Of a stretch of 51,609 nucleotides of DNA, positions 1 to 8,821 are shown piece after piece. Where the stretch lies: contig NZ_FNOY01000018.1 in assembly GCF_900107165.1 (NCBI RefSeq), forward strand, positions 1 to 51,609. The letters run 5' to 3'. This stretch comes from Nitrosomonas halophila. GTDB taxonomy: Bacteria; Pseudomonadota; Gammaproteobacteria; Burkholderiales; Nitrosomonadaceae. Made by a program: the position numbers and the translations under genes. The notes under the pieces were generated by a model. It saw only the letters and a list, made by a program, of their open reading frames with translations, was not told the DNA's origin and made no database searches. Position 1 is the stretch's first letter. Every line of letters begins with the position of its first letter.

Positions 1-143
1 CGTCAGTGGGAATAAAGGGCGGGCCATGCAATTTTTGCTTGTTCAATCAAAAAAATGGCAAATTATCCGATATATTTCAAGCTTTGGGTACTAGTATAGA
101 ATCAAGGTAGCCGCATACGCACTAATGGCACGAGCTTCTATGG

Positions 144-3100
144 TTAGGAGGGCAAACGAACTTCGCGAAATGCCTCACCAAGCTGAAGCGCCGCACTTCG
201 CCTGTCGCCCATGTCGACCAGCATGTCGAGGATCCGCAGGAAATTCTGAGCTATAGCCAGCGTCATTGGTGCGTCACGATGTGCAAAGTGCTGAACCAGT
301 TCTGCGATTCGCGCCGGAATGAACGTTCCATGCCAACCCTTTAGGTTGTCGGGTCCGTCGCCGATAATTGCGAGCACTTGGTCCGCGAAGGCTTCGGCCG
401 AATAGTTGGCCCTAGCTCGCTCACAGAGCGTCAAGAACGGGTCCATCACGGAAGCAGCCCACCCGCCGGCACGAATGAAACGATCAATCAGTGGCAGGAT
501 GCGGCTGATTTCGGACCAGTCACCATTCACGTAGCGAGCGGCCAAGTCCGCGCGTTCAACCGAAACAAACATTAAGGTACGAACAAGCTGGGGCTGATCG
601 AAGCCTGAGAATTCTCCGCTCCGGTAGGCTTCGCGCTTGAAGGCAGAGTCCTGGAGAAGTCGCCCAAGACAGAGGTCAAGCGTGGCGACTGCGTCGGCTG
701 GAACGACCGGCGCATCGTACACGTAAGCGCAGACGTGGGTGCTCGCGAATGGAGACAGGAGAGCCCAGCAATTTTCGCCCTCGAGCCCCAAAATCGGGTC
801 AAGGAAGCGGGCCTGAAAGTCGGCAAGCGGGAGAAGACCGGCCACGTGGCCCAGCCGCGATCCGAGCGCATGCGTCCACTCAAAGATTTGGGTCGCCGAC
901 CGATCACGGCGCCTGGGCTTCACCCACGGTGGCGCATTCTTCTGGTTGGTCCAGTCGAGAACACCCGCGAGGAAGTCGAGAAGTGCGCTCTTTGCGCTGC
1001 TGTTCAGAACCTCATCGAACGGGATGCGCTGGAGGATTTCTGCGGCCTGCTTTGAGTGCCAGAAGACATCCGGTTCACCCCACACCTCAGCCGCGTCGGT
1101 CGCATCATCCGCGTCGTAATCTTCATAGCTTTGATGCCCACGCCGGCCCTTCCCGGGTTCGACCTTCACCCAGGCTGGAGGCGGTAACGGAAGGGAGGCC
1201 CATCCGCTTCCGTTCTTATAGAACGCAAGCGCCGCGTCGACCGCCGCTTGCGCTTCACTTGAGGAGTGGAGAGCTTCTCCGTGTTGACGGGCTTGATCGC
1301 GAGGCCGCGGCGGGACGTGGCAGAGGGAAAACGCCAAGATCAGCGCAGCCCAAGTTAGCTTCGGGTCCTTTGGCCAAAGCTTGCAGGCTTCTTCGAGCGC
1401 GGCCAACGAAACGACTTCAAGTGGGTGTGCAATCAGTCCGAGGAGGTCGCGAGCCGCACTTTGGGCCGCTGTACCTTCGCGGAGATCCGCTGCGAGACCT
1501 CGCGCCACGTAGATCGCCTGGTGCCACGGGATGACTGAACCGGGCGACCACATCAGGTCGGGCTTTTCTGGCAGACGGATCGCGCGCCTTAGGACGTCAC
1601 GAGCCCACTCAAGGTCTTCTTGAGTGCGCCCGTCTCGAAAGTTGAGCGCGATGGCAGCGGTAGCGGCGACCGCGCCGCGACGCATACCCAAAAGCTCTTC
1701 TTCGTTCTCCTCGTTCGAGTGCTCGAACAAGTCGCTGGCGTCCGCTTCCCTGGCCAATGCGATGGCACCCTCGACCGTGTAGGTGTCGCTTAGTGTTTTC
1801 TCTTCGAAGGACTTGGACGCCCACGTCCAAAGGCCCGTTTGCTTAAGCCGCTTAGAAGCCTCCTCTGCCCTAGCGACATTTTCAGGCTTGGCGGCAGAAG
1901 GGCTCACATGGACAATCGCAATCTGGTCTGAATCCTCTTTGGTGCGGTAGGCCTGATAGTTTTGCGGGTCCGCCAGCTCGGCATATTCGAGGGCCTGAGC
2001 TGTGAGGTGCTCCCGTTCCCTCGGATTGTTTCGGTGCTCTTCGTACTGATAGGGCAGATCGTTCTTGAAGTTAAGGATCGCTTGCCTGGCTCGGTCGCGG
2101 ATCGGCCCCGTCGCAAAGACGAACCTTGGCACCATGCAACTAAGCTGTGTCTTGCGTACCGGCCGGGCATTTGCTGCTTGGATCGCCTCAATGTGAGGCC
2201 TGTCGGTGCGAGACGTAAAACCGATTAGGCTAGCAGTCGGAGAGAGGTCTTGCGCCCATCGGTTATGGTCTGCCGCCAACAGGCGCTGTGAGGTGACGAG
2301 CGGCAACGTTGCTTCGGACACCGTCTCGGTGTGGAGCGCGAGCATCGACGCGATACCCAGGATGGCGATGCACTCGTTCCCCTCCACGATTTGCTGGATC
2401 AGCTCGTCAACGGGCCGGCTGCGCGCAAGCTCGGCGAAGCACCACTCCTCGAGCGCCATAAACCCGCAGCCGATGGCTTGGGGCGCCCACGTCGACCGAA
2501 ACCAAAGATACTCCTGGTCGGTGCCCCAGAACCTTTGGGTGCCCCAGGGAAATGTCAGTTCGAGCGGTATAGGGGTGCCCCCACGGTCGTGTGAGTGACG
2601 ATGCAGCTGTCGCCACGCGGTCATCGCGTGATTACAGAGCTTGCGACAGAGCCTCAGTGCCTCGTCGGGCGATGATTGGAAAAGCGAGTGAAAGGGCTCT
2701 CGAAGCGGCGAAGGAGGCCAGAAGCTTCGGTGGTCGTCGTGGATCGAAAGCCTTTCCCAGTCGTGGTAGCTGAAATCGCCGACGGTTCGCAGATAAAACC
2801 CACCCGAGAGCGCCATTTTTTCTTGACGCGAGCGCTCGGTTTCCGGCTTCGCCAGGACTACCTTGCGCCACTCAGCTGTGTCATGAAGTTCCTGCTTTTC
2901 GCGGGCGACTTGCTCGTCTGGAAGCTCCTTTCGCAGGAACGCTAGTGAAAGCCCAACCACCGACTGGGGAAGCGATTGGGCGAGGATGCGTGAGTAGGCG
3001 ATGATGTCATGAAATGCATCGTCTCGGATGCGCTCTGAGTTGGAGACCCGCTGCAAATAGTCGGCCGCAAAGGTCGGCTCGGCTCTCGACGATCTTAAGA

Positions 3101-5528
3101 GGATCTGGCCCAGGGATTTTCGTAAAGCGTCCAAGCCGGGCACCTTCTCCCAGTACGCAGAGTTCTCGTCGGGCCCATTGGCGGTACTAATCGCGTCGAT
3201 GGCGGCGAGCCAAGAAGCGCATTGTTGTAGAAGATCGCGAGAAGTCGGGTTGCGAAGGTCGGCTAAGGCGTTCTGCCAGACCTCGAAGATAGCGACGATC
3301 TCCGGATAGAGCCTCTGCGGAATGTCTGAAATGCGCCGGAGGATAAAGGCGATGAGGCGACGCCACGCGGCAAAGTCGGAAGGCCAACCGAGAAGATCAG
3401 CGAACCGTTGGCGTTGCTCCTGTGGGAGGTCACCAGCTAGGATGTTCGCATTCGGGGAGGTCTTCTCCGCCTGAAACCAGACGAGCGCCTTTCTGAACAG
3501 GCGGAAGTCGTCGGCAAAAACGGCCGTCGCGAATTGGCCCTCATCAACTTCGAACCTAGAAGTTCCGAGAGGACCGACCAACCACGCTCGAAGCCATTGA
3601 GCTCTAAGTTCCGAACCTTCGGTTTGGGCGAGGTACGCCGTCCAGTCTTCTCCCCGCGCGTACTCCCATTGGGAAACGAGTTCGACGACGCGTGCGACCG
3701 CGGGTGGCTCGCCGCAGACCTTAATCTCTTCCATCCATCGGGCCCGGCGTTCCGCCAGGACATGGAAGAAGGCCCATTCAAAGAAGATATCGTGAGCGAA
3801 GCGGACGGAGATCCCTTCGCGAGCATTTTGGAGTATGCCGTCCGATCTTAGATCATCGATGTGTGCGACCGAGGTGAGCTGGCTAAGGCCAATCGGCTGG
3901 CTAAGCTGGCGGGCGCGAACATGAGCCAAGTCGAGCAGCGCGCGTTGGCGTCCAATCGCGCTTTGGCCGGATTCGTTGTAGCCGCCCCGTCGCCACCAAT
4001 TCTCGATCAGATCGAGTTCAGATTGAGGGGCGAATGTCGGGGCGCTGGGATCGGCCACGTGACTCTGGTTCAGCACCTTCGCAAAAAAGGGTCGTCGGAC
4101 AATTTCTTTCGCCTGGGGTGATCCAAACAGAAGCGGCCTCAGGTGTGGCTTGGCTTTTGCGAGTGTCTCAGCCTCTTGGTCGCTCAGCTGACCAACTTCA
4201 AGAGTTTCGACCTTAAGGACATCAAGGAAGTGGCCTAACCAATTGCGAAGCACTTCAATCCCAGTGTCGCGAAGAGAGACAACGAGGTGCCAATTATCGA
4301 GTAACGGCGACCCCATGATGGTACGGATCACGTCGAGGATGATGGGCTGGCGCTCCCTCTCAATGCGATCGATTGCATCGATGAACAAAATGGGAGTGCC
4401 AGCCGCCCCGATCTCCACGAGAAGTTGCTCCAAGGGAGCACCAGAGAGCCCCTGCGAGGTCGCGTAGCTGATCCAGCTGGTGCCTTCGAGCTGTTCGGCC
4501 TTGAGGAAGAGGACCGGCCCGCACTCTAGCGCGCGTTGTACCGCTCGCCTCACTAAGACTGATTTCCCACTTCCTGGCAGGCCGCGGACCTGGACGACAC
4601 GGGCCGTGGTGAGCTTGGCGTCTACGTTCTCAAGGAGCAGGGCGCGGTCGAGCTTCGTTCCGCCGACGTCGTCCGGAATGAGGTTCGCGTAGCTCTTTGC
4701 GAGCTCCGTTAACTTGTCAAGGTCGAGGCGTAAGGAAGGCGCGCCTCGAAGGCGTGCGACAGGGGAGATCAATTGCACAAGCCGCGCGCGATCAAATTGG
4801 CCTGATTTCCCTGCTGATGCGCGGGCTAACTGAACGAGCTTTGACCAGACGAGGGGAGCCTTAGCTGCGTCATCGGGCGCGAGACAATCTCGAATACGAT
4901 TAATGGCATCAGGCGGATCAGTGGCCCCTTCTCGAAGGAAATCGAATTGGATCATAACGAAGTGCGCAAGGAACCGATGCACTTCTTCACCCGTGCAAGG
5001 TGCCCGCTTTGTCTCTTCCAGCAGAGCAACGACGTCGTTCTTGACAGCTTTGATGTCTTCGCTGGCGCTACCGCCCTGTGCAAAACGAGCGTCGAAATGG
5101 TCAGCTGTCAGACTTTCACGGGCCCAATCGCAAAGGGTCCTAAGCGCTCGTTCTTTGGCAGGGGTGACCGTGCCAACTGCTGCCCCGTAGCGGTCCGCGT
5201 TGATGCGGAAATCAGGCTTCTTGAGGGTGGCCCAACTGTCGCGGATAATGTCGCGAAAGTCGGTGTTCGTTTTCGCGTCGCTGATAGTGAGCGAACGCTT
5301 CACCTGGAGGCTAAGGCGAGCGGGGTTCTTTGCGGCTTCCTCAAAGTCGACGATTACATCATCGAGCGGTTCGCCGAAGTCGCGCTGCTGAACCGATACG
5401 CGAACAACGGTTCGATCATCGATGCCGGGTGCATATGCCTCGTCTAGCAACGCAGTGAGATAGAACGCAACCGCGTCCCCCTCAAAGGTGAAGCCCTCGC
5501 CGCCGGCGAGTTCAGGTGAGTGCGGCAT
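144..5528 (-). CDS. Avs-like STAND NTPase with N-terminal nuclease-like domain
   Basis: This 1,794-residue protein has the layout of antiviral STAND NTPases (Avs), which detect phage proteins and then switch on an effector domain. Seen: residues 10-110 hold a possible PD-(D/E)XK core, with acidic residues near 57-61 followed by Q75-V-K77, the QxK variant found in Cap4/DUF4297-like nucleases. A P-loop GLPGSGKS lies at 316-323 and a Walker B ILFIDAID at 380-387. The remaining 1,300 or so residues are helix-rich with no motif I can name, as expected of a sensor region. The start ATG gives a complete N-terminus. The gene begins about 100 bases beyond the last attC of the integron and reads the same way as the cassettes. 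Its stop lies in GTTAGGA (plus strand), in the same register as cassette stops, but no partner attC half is visible. The family call is sound; the exact Avs subtype is inferred. Confidence 0.8.
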   Translation of the reverse strand: MPHSPELAGGEGFTFEGDAVAFYLTALLDEAYAPGIDDRTVVRVSVQQRDFGEPLDDVIVDFEEAAKNPARLSLQVKRSLTISDAKTNTDFRDIIRDSWATLKKPDFRINADRYGAAVGTVTPAKERALRTLCDWARESLTADHFDARFAQGGSASEDIKAVKNDVVALLEETKRAPCTGEEVHRFLAHFVMIQFDFLREGATDPPDAINRIRDCLAPDDAAKAPLVWSKLVQLARASAGKSGQFDRARLVQLISPVARLRGAPSLRLDLDKLTELAKSYANLIPDDVGGTKLDRALLLENVDAKLTTARVVQVRGLPGSGKSVLVRRAVQRALECGPVLFLKAEQLEGTSWISYATSQGLSGAPLEQLLVEIGAAGTPILFIDAIDRIERERQPIILDVIRTIMGSPLLDNWHLVVSLRDTGIEVLRNWLGHFLDVLKVETLEVGQLSDQEAETLAKAKPHLRPLLFGSPQAKEIVRRPFFAKVLNQSHVADPSAPTFAPQSELDLIENWWRRGGYNESGQSAIGRQRALLDLAHVRARQLSQPIGLSQLTSVAHIDDLRSDGILQNAREGISVRFAHDIFFEWAFFHVLAERRARWMEEIKVCGEPPAVARVVELVSQWEYARGEDWTAYLAQTEGSELRAQWLRAWLVGPLGTSRFEVDEGQFATAVFADDFRLFRKALVWFQAEKTSPNANILAGDLPQEQRQRFADLLGWPSDFAAWRRLIAFILRRISDIPQRLYPEIVAIFEVWQNALADLRNPTSRDLLQQCASWLAAIDAISTANGPDENSAYWEKVPGLDALRKSLGQILLRSSRAEPTFAADYLQRVSNSERIRDDAFHDIIAYSRILAQSLPQSVVGLSLAFLRKELPDEQVAREKQELHDTAEWRKVVLAKPETERSRQEKMALSGGFYLRTVGDFSYHDWERLSIHDDHRSFWPPSPLREPFHSLFQSSPDEALRLCRKLCNHAMTAWRQLHRHSHDRGGTPIPLELTFPWGTQRFWGTDQEYLWFRSTWAPQAIGCGFMALEEWCFAELARSRPVDELIQQIVEGNECIAILGIASMLALHTETVSEATLPLVTSQRLLAADHNRWAQDLSPTASLIGFTSRTDRPHIEAIQAANARPVRKTQLSCMVPRFVFATGPIRDRARQAILNFKNDLPYQYEEHRNNPREREHLTAQALEYAELADPQNYQAYRTKEDSDQIAIVHVSPSAAKPENVARAEEASKRLKQTGLWTWASKSFEEKTLSDTYTVEGAIALAREADASDLFEHSNEENEEELLGMRRGAVAATAAIALNFRDGRTQEDLEWARDVLRRAIRLPEKPDLMWSPGSVIPWHQAIYVARGLAADLREGTAAQSAARDLLGLIAHPLEVVSLAALEEACKLWPKDPKLTWAALILAFSLCHVPPRPRDQARQHGEALHSSSEAQAAVDAALAFYKNGSGWASLPLPPPAWVKVEPGKGRRGHQSYEDYDADDATDAAEVWGEPDVFWHSKQAAEILQRIPFDEVLNSSAKSALLDFLAGVLDWTNQKNAPPWVKPRRRDRSATQIFEWTHALGSRLGHVAGLLPLADFQARFLDPILGLEGENCWALLSPFASTHVCAYVYDAPVVPADAVATLDLCLGRLLQDSAFKREAYRSGEFSGFDQPQLVRTLMFVSVERADLAARYVNGDWSEISRILPLIDRFIRAGGWAASVMDPFLTLCERARANYSAEAFADQVLAIIGDGPDNLKGWHGTFIPARIAELVQHFAHRDAPMTLAIAQNFLRILDMLVDMGDRRSAALQLGEAFREVRLPS

Positions 5529-5631
5529 CGCTAGCCTGTAAAGTTCGTGGATTAGTCATAAGTCGAGGAGCCGATTTGGCGACTGTAGGTACTAGCTGCG
5601 CGGCATGGTCATGTCTATGTTTCATTTGCCT

Positions 5632-5694
5632 GCCCAACGTAAAAGTGAGGGGCGCCGCGCTTTTGCGGCGTCCCTCTCGACTGCCGGGTTGGGC
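5632..5694 (-). other. attC site 1 (63 bp), distal end of array
   Basis: Core sites GCCCAAC (5632-5638) and GTTGGGC (5688-5694) flank a palindrome whose stem reads GAGGGGCGCCGC/GCGGCGTCCCTC. It follows the stop of the 279-residue cassette gene by about a dozen bases and is the last clear attC on this side. Confidence 0.88.
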
Positions 5695-5706
5695 GACAAG
5701 CGATCA

Positions 5707-6546
5707 TTACTGTTGCCACTCAAGAGAACTCTCCTGCTTCAGATAATGGGCGCCAACGAATCGCTTGAGATATGGCCTGGCTCTGACGTTATTCATAAGT
5801 CGCCAGAACCATTGGCGCGTAACGTCCCCTTGTATATCAGCGGGGTACTCGTAGCTGTAGGCTGGAGAGTTTTCCAGACCTGCTCTGTATGAATGAGCAA
5901 AGGTAGGCATCAGATACGCTTGCAACCCCCAGCGCACATTGTTCAGAAGCTCTGATAGCCATGTGCTGTAGTACACGAAATAGTTTTCAGCCAAATGCTC
6001 TCTGAAGTCGTCTAGTGCAAGGGGTATTTGTTCCTCTGGAACAGAGTACCCATGATTGCTCAGAATTTTGGCAACGTCTCTGGATACCCCAGTCAAACGA
6101 GAAAGATTGTGTTTGGAGTGATTGCCGATGATATTCAAAAACTCCAGTCTGGACACATCAATTGTTGCGTTGATATCGAGGGCCGGCAGCCAGATGGTTA
6201 TGGTATTTTTATAACTGAGCCAATTTTCTAGCGCTTCGATTGAGTTCCTTAGGTCGGTAACACTTCCGTTAACGTCAAATGACTTCGTAGTGCATGCTTC
6301 TTTAAGAACCGTCAAACAAGAACCAGTTACACCAGTTAGCTGCTTGCTCCCATTTTCTTTGACGAAATCGAGCAGGCGAATTAAGAATAGATCACGATGG
6401 ACACTGGTTTGAAAGATGACCTCTGCTTCACCGGGGTATGCGGAAACATCGCGAAGCGTAAGCAGTGCATGGTTTGCAATATTGCCCACTGCTTCAAGGC
6501 ATATGCATAGCCCAATGGCCTCTCGTTCCGCCGCGCTGTAGGTCAT
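5707..6546 (-). CDS. Integron cassette protein, 279 aa, unknown function
   Basis: I do not recognise this family. The protein is soluble-looking, with no signal peptide or membrane helix, and is mostly helical. A stretch NHSKHNLSRL near residue 140 loosely recalls the polar helix of HEPN-type proteins, but the R-x4-6-H spacing is not met, so I do not assign it. I chose ATG at 6546. A longer reading opens at TTG 6558, but that codon lies inside the attC core GTTGGGC and would have been created only when the cassette joined the array. The gene sits in cassette 4 of the integron between attC sites 1 and 2, downstream of two other cassette genes of unknown role. Expression probably depends on a promoter in the attI region or on an internal one. 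Confidence 0.75.
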   Translation of the reverse strand: MTYSAAEREAIGLCICLEAVGNIANHALLTLRDVSAYPGEAEVIFQTSVHRDLFLIRLLDFVKENGSKQLTGVTGSCLTVLKEACTTKSFDVNGSVTDLRNSIEALENWLSYKNTITIWLPALDINATIDVSRLEFLNIIGNHSKHNLSRLTGVSRDVAKILSNHGYSVPEEQIPLALDDFREHLAENYFVYYSTWLSELLNNVRWGLQAYLMPTFAHSYRAGLENSPAYSYEYPADIQGDVTRQWFWRLMNNVRARPYLKRFVGAHYLKQESSLEWQQ

Positions 6547-6552
6547 GTTATT

Positions 6553-6645
6553 GCCCAACGTTTGGGTTAACCGGCGCCGCCACTGGGCTTAACCGGCTTT
6601 GCCGCCGCTGAGCTTACCGGCGTCCGGTTGAACCCCTGGTTAGGC
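6553..6645 (-). other. attC site 2 (93 bp)
   Basis: Core sites GCCCAAC (6553-6559) and GTTAGGC (6639-6645) enclose a long imperfect palindrome rich in CCGGCG/CGCCGG. The stop codon TAA of the 315-residue gene lies inside the right core site, the usual cassette arrangement. Confidence 0.9.
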
Positions 6646-7587
6646 AATTATCTTTGGGACACTGTGCATAGAAAGTGCATTCGTGCCTATACTGGCACTA
6701 TCAACTCGAACGACCAATGACCTTAGCTGTTCTATGAGAGAATCGACGGGTTCGCGCCACGACTGCCTGATCAGTTCCACGATTTCCGCCTGCCCTGGGA
6801 CAAATTGCAGAACGGCACTTGGAGACATATTAAAGAAAGCGCCCATCAGTCCAACCGCAATTTTGAAATCTTCAATAACGGGAAACTTGCTTCCCAAGGT
6901 GACAATAGTCTTCACACCAGTATCTGTTCTGTAATTTTCAATGGTGGTTCTGTCCAGACCTGTTCTTACTCCTATGCCAAATGAGCAGAAACTTGATTTT
7001 TTGTTCCAGAAACTCTCGCGGTAGAGTTTGACGGCATTGTTACCTTCCACTTCACCAAGTATGGCCGTGTCAAGCATCTCCTGGGAGGAACGCCTTATCA
7101 GGATACAAAGATCGACGTATTTGATGTCTTCCCATACATTGCTGATTGTTTTCTCGGTGTACCCAAAGATACCAGCATTGGTGTTCTGCAAGAAAGAGTG
7201 ACCACTGTACGAGTCAATACCACATACGAAGACCCCATACGACTGCATTTGAGCACGAAGGTCAACGTTGTAATTGTCCGAAATGCTGTCAAGTAAGGAG
7301 ATTATTGTGTTCTGCCCTTCGTGACTCATTAAATAATGACAAAGGAAATACTGCAGCCCCCAATTATGAATACTACTTGTTACTCGAGAGAAGAAACCAT
7401 GATCCGAGGCTGACATCAAATTAGAAAGGGTTTTGGGCTCAGGACTAGGAACAGACCTGGTGAAGGAGAACTGAAGCTGTTTGTGTTCCCAGAGGGTTTC
7501 CAAAATCGCACAAAAGTGCATTGCCCAATATGATTTGGGATTGCCTATAACGTTGGGCTGGATTAACCTGACTATCTGATTGGTCAT
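6640..7587 (-). CDS. Integron cassette protein, 315 aa, unknown function
   Basis: No family recognised. There are no membrane segments or signal peptide. Residues 159-187 contain D159, then GEVEG with E179 and E181, then K187 in a strand-like setting (VDLCILI followed by ILGEVEG). This faintly resembles the D...ExE/K core of PD-(D/E)XK nucleases, but the spacing is not diagnostic and the idea is only a hypothesis. The ATG at 7587 lies 20 bases beyond attC 3, and the TAA stop is embedded in attC 2, so the gene fills its cassette completely. Base composition is AT-rich compared with the restriction operon to the right, consistent with acquisition. Location beside an Avs-like gene and a restriction system makes a defence role conceivable. 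Confidence 0.78.
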   Translation of the reverse strand: MTNQIVRLIQPNVIGNPKSYWAMHFCAILETLWEHKQLQFSFTRSVPSPEPKTLSNLMSASDHGFFSRVTSSIHNWGLQYFLCHYLMSHEGQNTIISLLDSISDNYNVDLRAQMQSYGVFVCGIDSYSGHSFLQNTNAGIFGYTEKTISNVWEDIKYVDLCILIRRSSQEMLDTAILGEVEGNNAVKLYRESFWNKKSSFCSFGIGVRTGLDRTTIENYRTDTGVKTIVTLGSKFPVIEDFKIAVGLMGAFFNMSPSAVLQFVPGQAEIVELIRQSWREPVDSLIEQLRSLVVRVDSASIGTNALSMHSVPKIIA

Positions 7588-7606
7588 GTCGTTCAGTGCT
7601 TTTAGA

Positions 7607-7691
7607 GCCTAACGTCTAAGCTAAGCGGCGCGGCGTTAGCCGCGTCCGGTGGAGGCCGAAGGCCGGAACGAACTTGAGCGCCTTGTTATGT
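7607..7691 (-). other. attC site 3 (85 bp)
   Basis: Core sites GCCTAAC (7607-7613) and GTTATGT (7685-7691). The central part reads TCCGGTGGAGGCCGAAGGC then CGGAAC, a typical hairpin with unpaired bases. It is the same length as, and clearly related to, the attC-like site between vapC and hicB at 21580-21664. Confidence 0.92.
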
Positions 7692-8123
7692 GTTTTCAAA
7701 GCCAACCCCCACTACGCCACCTGTCTCTTCCTCCGAAAACACACGTGTTTTCCAGGATTCTCCAGGAAACTCCATTTGTAGCTTTAAGAGCCAAGACATC
7801 GCCATAAGCTCGGCCAGGTGATGATCGTGCCTCCGATTTGTGGAATCGCGGACGGAAAACAAGTACGGCACTTCACGCCACCTAAAGGAGTTGACAATTC
7901 CTGCACTCTCCCTTGAGCCCTGACTTTCCTCCAATTGCGACCGCTGCTCCGGCAGCAGGGGACCAAGAACGACTTGGCCATTTACAACTTCAAACTCAGG
8001 GAAAAATACGGACCATGCGAGGATTGCTTGTTTTGGGTCGGCGAATGAGTGAATGAAATCTCCGACCTCCCAGCCTTCCTCGCCACCAAACAGATCTCGG
8101 ATTTGGCTCAAATGGTCAGTCAT
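7686..8123 (-). CDS. Integron cassette protein, 145 aa, unknown function
   Basis: A small, acidic, soluble protein with no recognised domain. It starts MTDHLSQIRDLFGG and ends GVGFENT. An ATG four codons upstream (8135) is in frame, but it lies within the attC 4 core GTTATGT and belongs to the junction rather than the cassette, so I prefer 8123. Neither start has a good ribosome binding site, which is common in cassettes and fits with translation helped by an upstream ORF. The stop TAA overlaps the right core of attC 3. Small acidic cassette proteins are often immunity-like or antitoxin-like, but nothing in the sequence proves this. Confidence 0.7.
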   Translation of the reverse strand: MTDHLSQIRDLFGGEEGWEVGDFIHSFADPKQAILAWSVFFPEFEVVNGQVVLGPLLPEQRSQLEESQGSRESAGIVNSFRWREVPYLFSVRDSTNRRHDHHLAELMAMSWLLKLQMEFPGESWKTRVFSEEETGGVVGVGFENT

Positions 8124-8131
8124 TGGGGAAC

Positions 8132-8188
8132 ACATAACGCCAAAAATAAGGGGCGGCGTAGCCGTCCTGCTTAATTTTCTTGTTAAAT
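8132..8188 (-). other. attC site 4 (57 bp)
   Basis: Core sites ACATAAC (8132-8138) and GTTAAAT (8182-8188) flank a short palindrome (GGGGCGGCGTAGCCGTCCT). It is the shortest and most degenerate of the four, but its right core matches ATTTAAC at the head of the same cassette (8676-8682), which supports it. Confidence 0.75.
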
Positions 8189-8222
8189 TTATTCTTACAG
8201 AGGGTCCAAAACATGAATGACA

Positions 8223-8657
8223 TTATTTCTCACCCAGTGTTCCTGTATTTTGCTGGAAATGTTCAAGGCATAATGCTGACCGTTCTTCTTGTTTATTTAA
8301 ATTACCCGAAACGGTGATGGTAGTTAGCGCGGTAATTGCCGATACTACCAACGCAACTACTGCTGGCTTAATTAGCCAGTTTTTAATTGATTGTTGTTTT
8401 AGATATTCTTCATGGGTATTCAACCAGCCAATGCCTTTGTCGTTTATTGCAGCACATGATACACCGCTATGTTTTGCGTATTCAATACAACCTACGTGAT
8501 GCAGGTGCTTTAACATGTTTTCGATTTCACCCTCACTGGCTCCTTTGATTCTATCCTTAATAGAGTCAACCGTTAGGCGAGCCCCTGGAGATGGGTCGTG
8601 ATCGAATAAATCAAGTAACTCAGACAATATCTTTGGCTTTAGATTGGTTGATTTCAT
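8223..8657 (-). CDS. Integron cassette protein, winged-helix-like with membrane helix, 144 aa
   Basis: Residues 1-85 look like a winged-helix domain: helices with SELLDLFDH, VDSIKDRI and EGEIENMLKHLHHVGCIEY, then a short wing ending INDKGIGWL. Residues 95-118 (IKPAVVALVVSAITALTTITVSG) form one probable membrane helix, followed by a short polar tail. This is the first cassette after attI, the position nearest the integron promoter. The function is unknown; a membrane-tethered regulator or the trigger of a small membrane toxin are both possible. ATG 8657 follows the cassette core at 8676-8682 and comes 30 bases after the stop of a 20-codon ORF that could help its translation. Confidence 0.72.
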   Translation of the reverse strand: MKSTNLKPKILSELLDLFDHDPSPGARLTVDSIKDRIKGASEGEIENMLKHLHHVGCIEYAKHSGVSCAAINDKGIGWLNTHEEYLKQQSIKNWLIKPAVVALVVSAITALTTITVSGNLNKQEERSALCLEHFQQNTGTLGEK

Positions 8658-8675
8658 GGCAACATTATCTTTTCA

Positions 8676-8821
8676 ATTTAACTACAATTATACGTCCGAA
8701 ATGACGCAATACATTACGTCAAAAATGAAATCTATTACGGCAATACTCATACTAACTCCTTAAATTTTATGGAAACAGGCCGATTTAGGTTTCATTGTAA
8801 CAATCTATGTTATATCCACGA
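8676..8821 (-). promoter_or_regulatory. attI region with candidate cassette promoter element
   Basis: This AT-rich stretch lies between the first cassette core (ATTTAAC, 8676-8682) and the divergent integrase gene, where attI is expected. On the minus strand there is a perfect -10 hexamer TATAAT at 8687-8692, but no convincing -35 at 16-18 bases, so the promoter is only a candidate. An inverted pair TGACG/CGTCA (8702-8720) lies inside. I cannot delimit attI more precisely from sequence alone. Confidence 0.55.
8688..8750 (-). CDS. 20-residue ORF inside attI with strong ribosome binding site
   Basis: The ORF reads MSIAVIDFIFDVMYCVISDV and stops 30 bases before the first cassette gene. It is preceded by AAGGAG with a 5-base gap to ATG, the best ribosome binding site in the integron. 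Class 1 integrons have a comparable short attI ORF (ORF-11) that raises translation of cassette genes lacking their own binding site. By analogy, this one may load ribosomes for the first cassette. The peptide itself is hydrophobic and probably has no role of its own. The analogy is inference; the ORF and its binding site are seen directly. Confidence 0.5.
   Translation of the reverse strand: MSIAVIDFIFDVMYCVISDV

Noticed and set aside
1..149. Possible attC at the end of the Avs-like gene
   Set aside because: GTTAGGA at 143-149 resembles a core site in the right register, but no AAC-containing partner core exists in bases 1-142.
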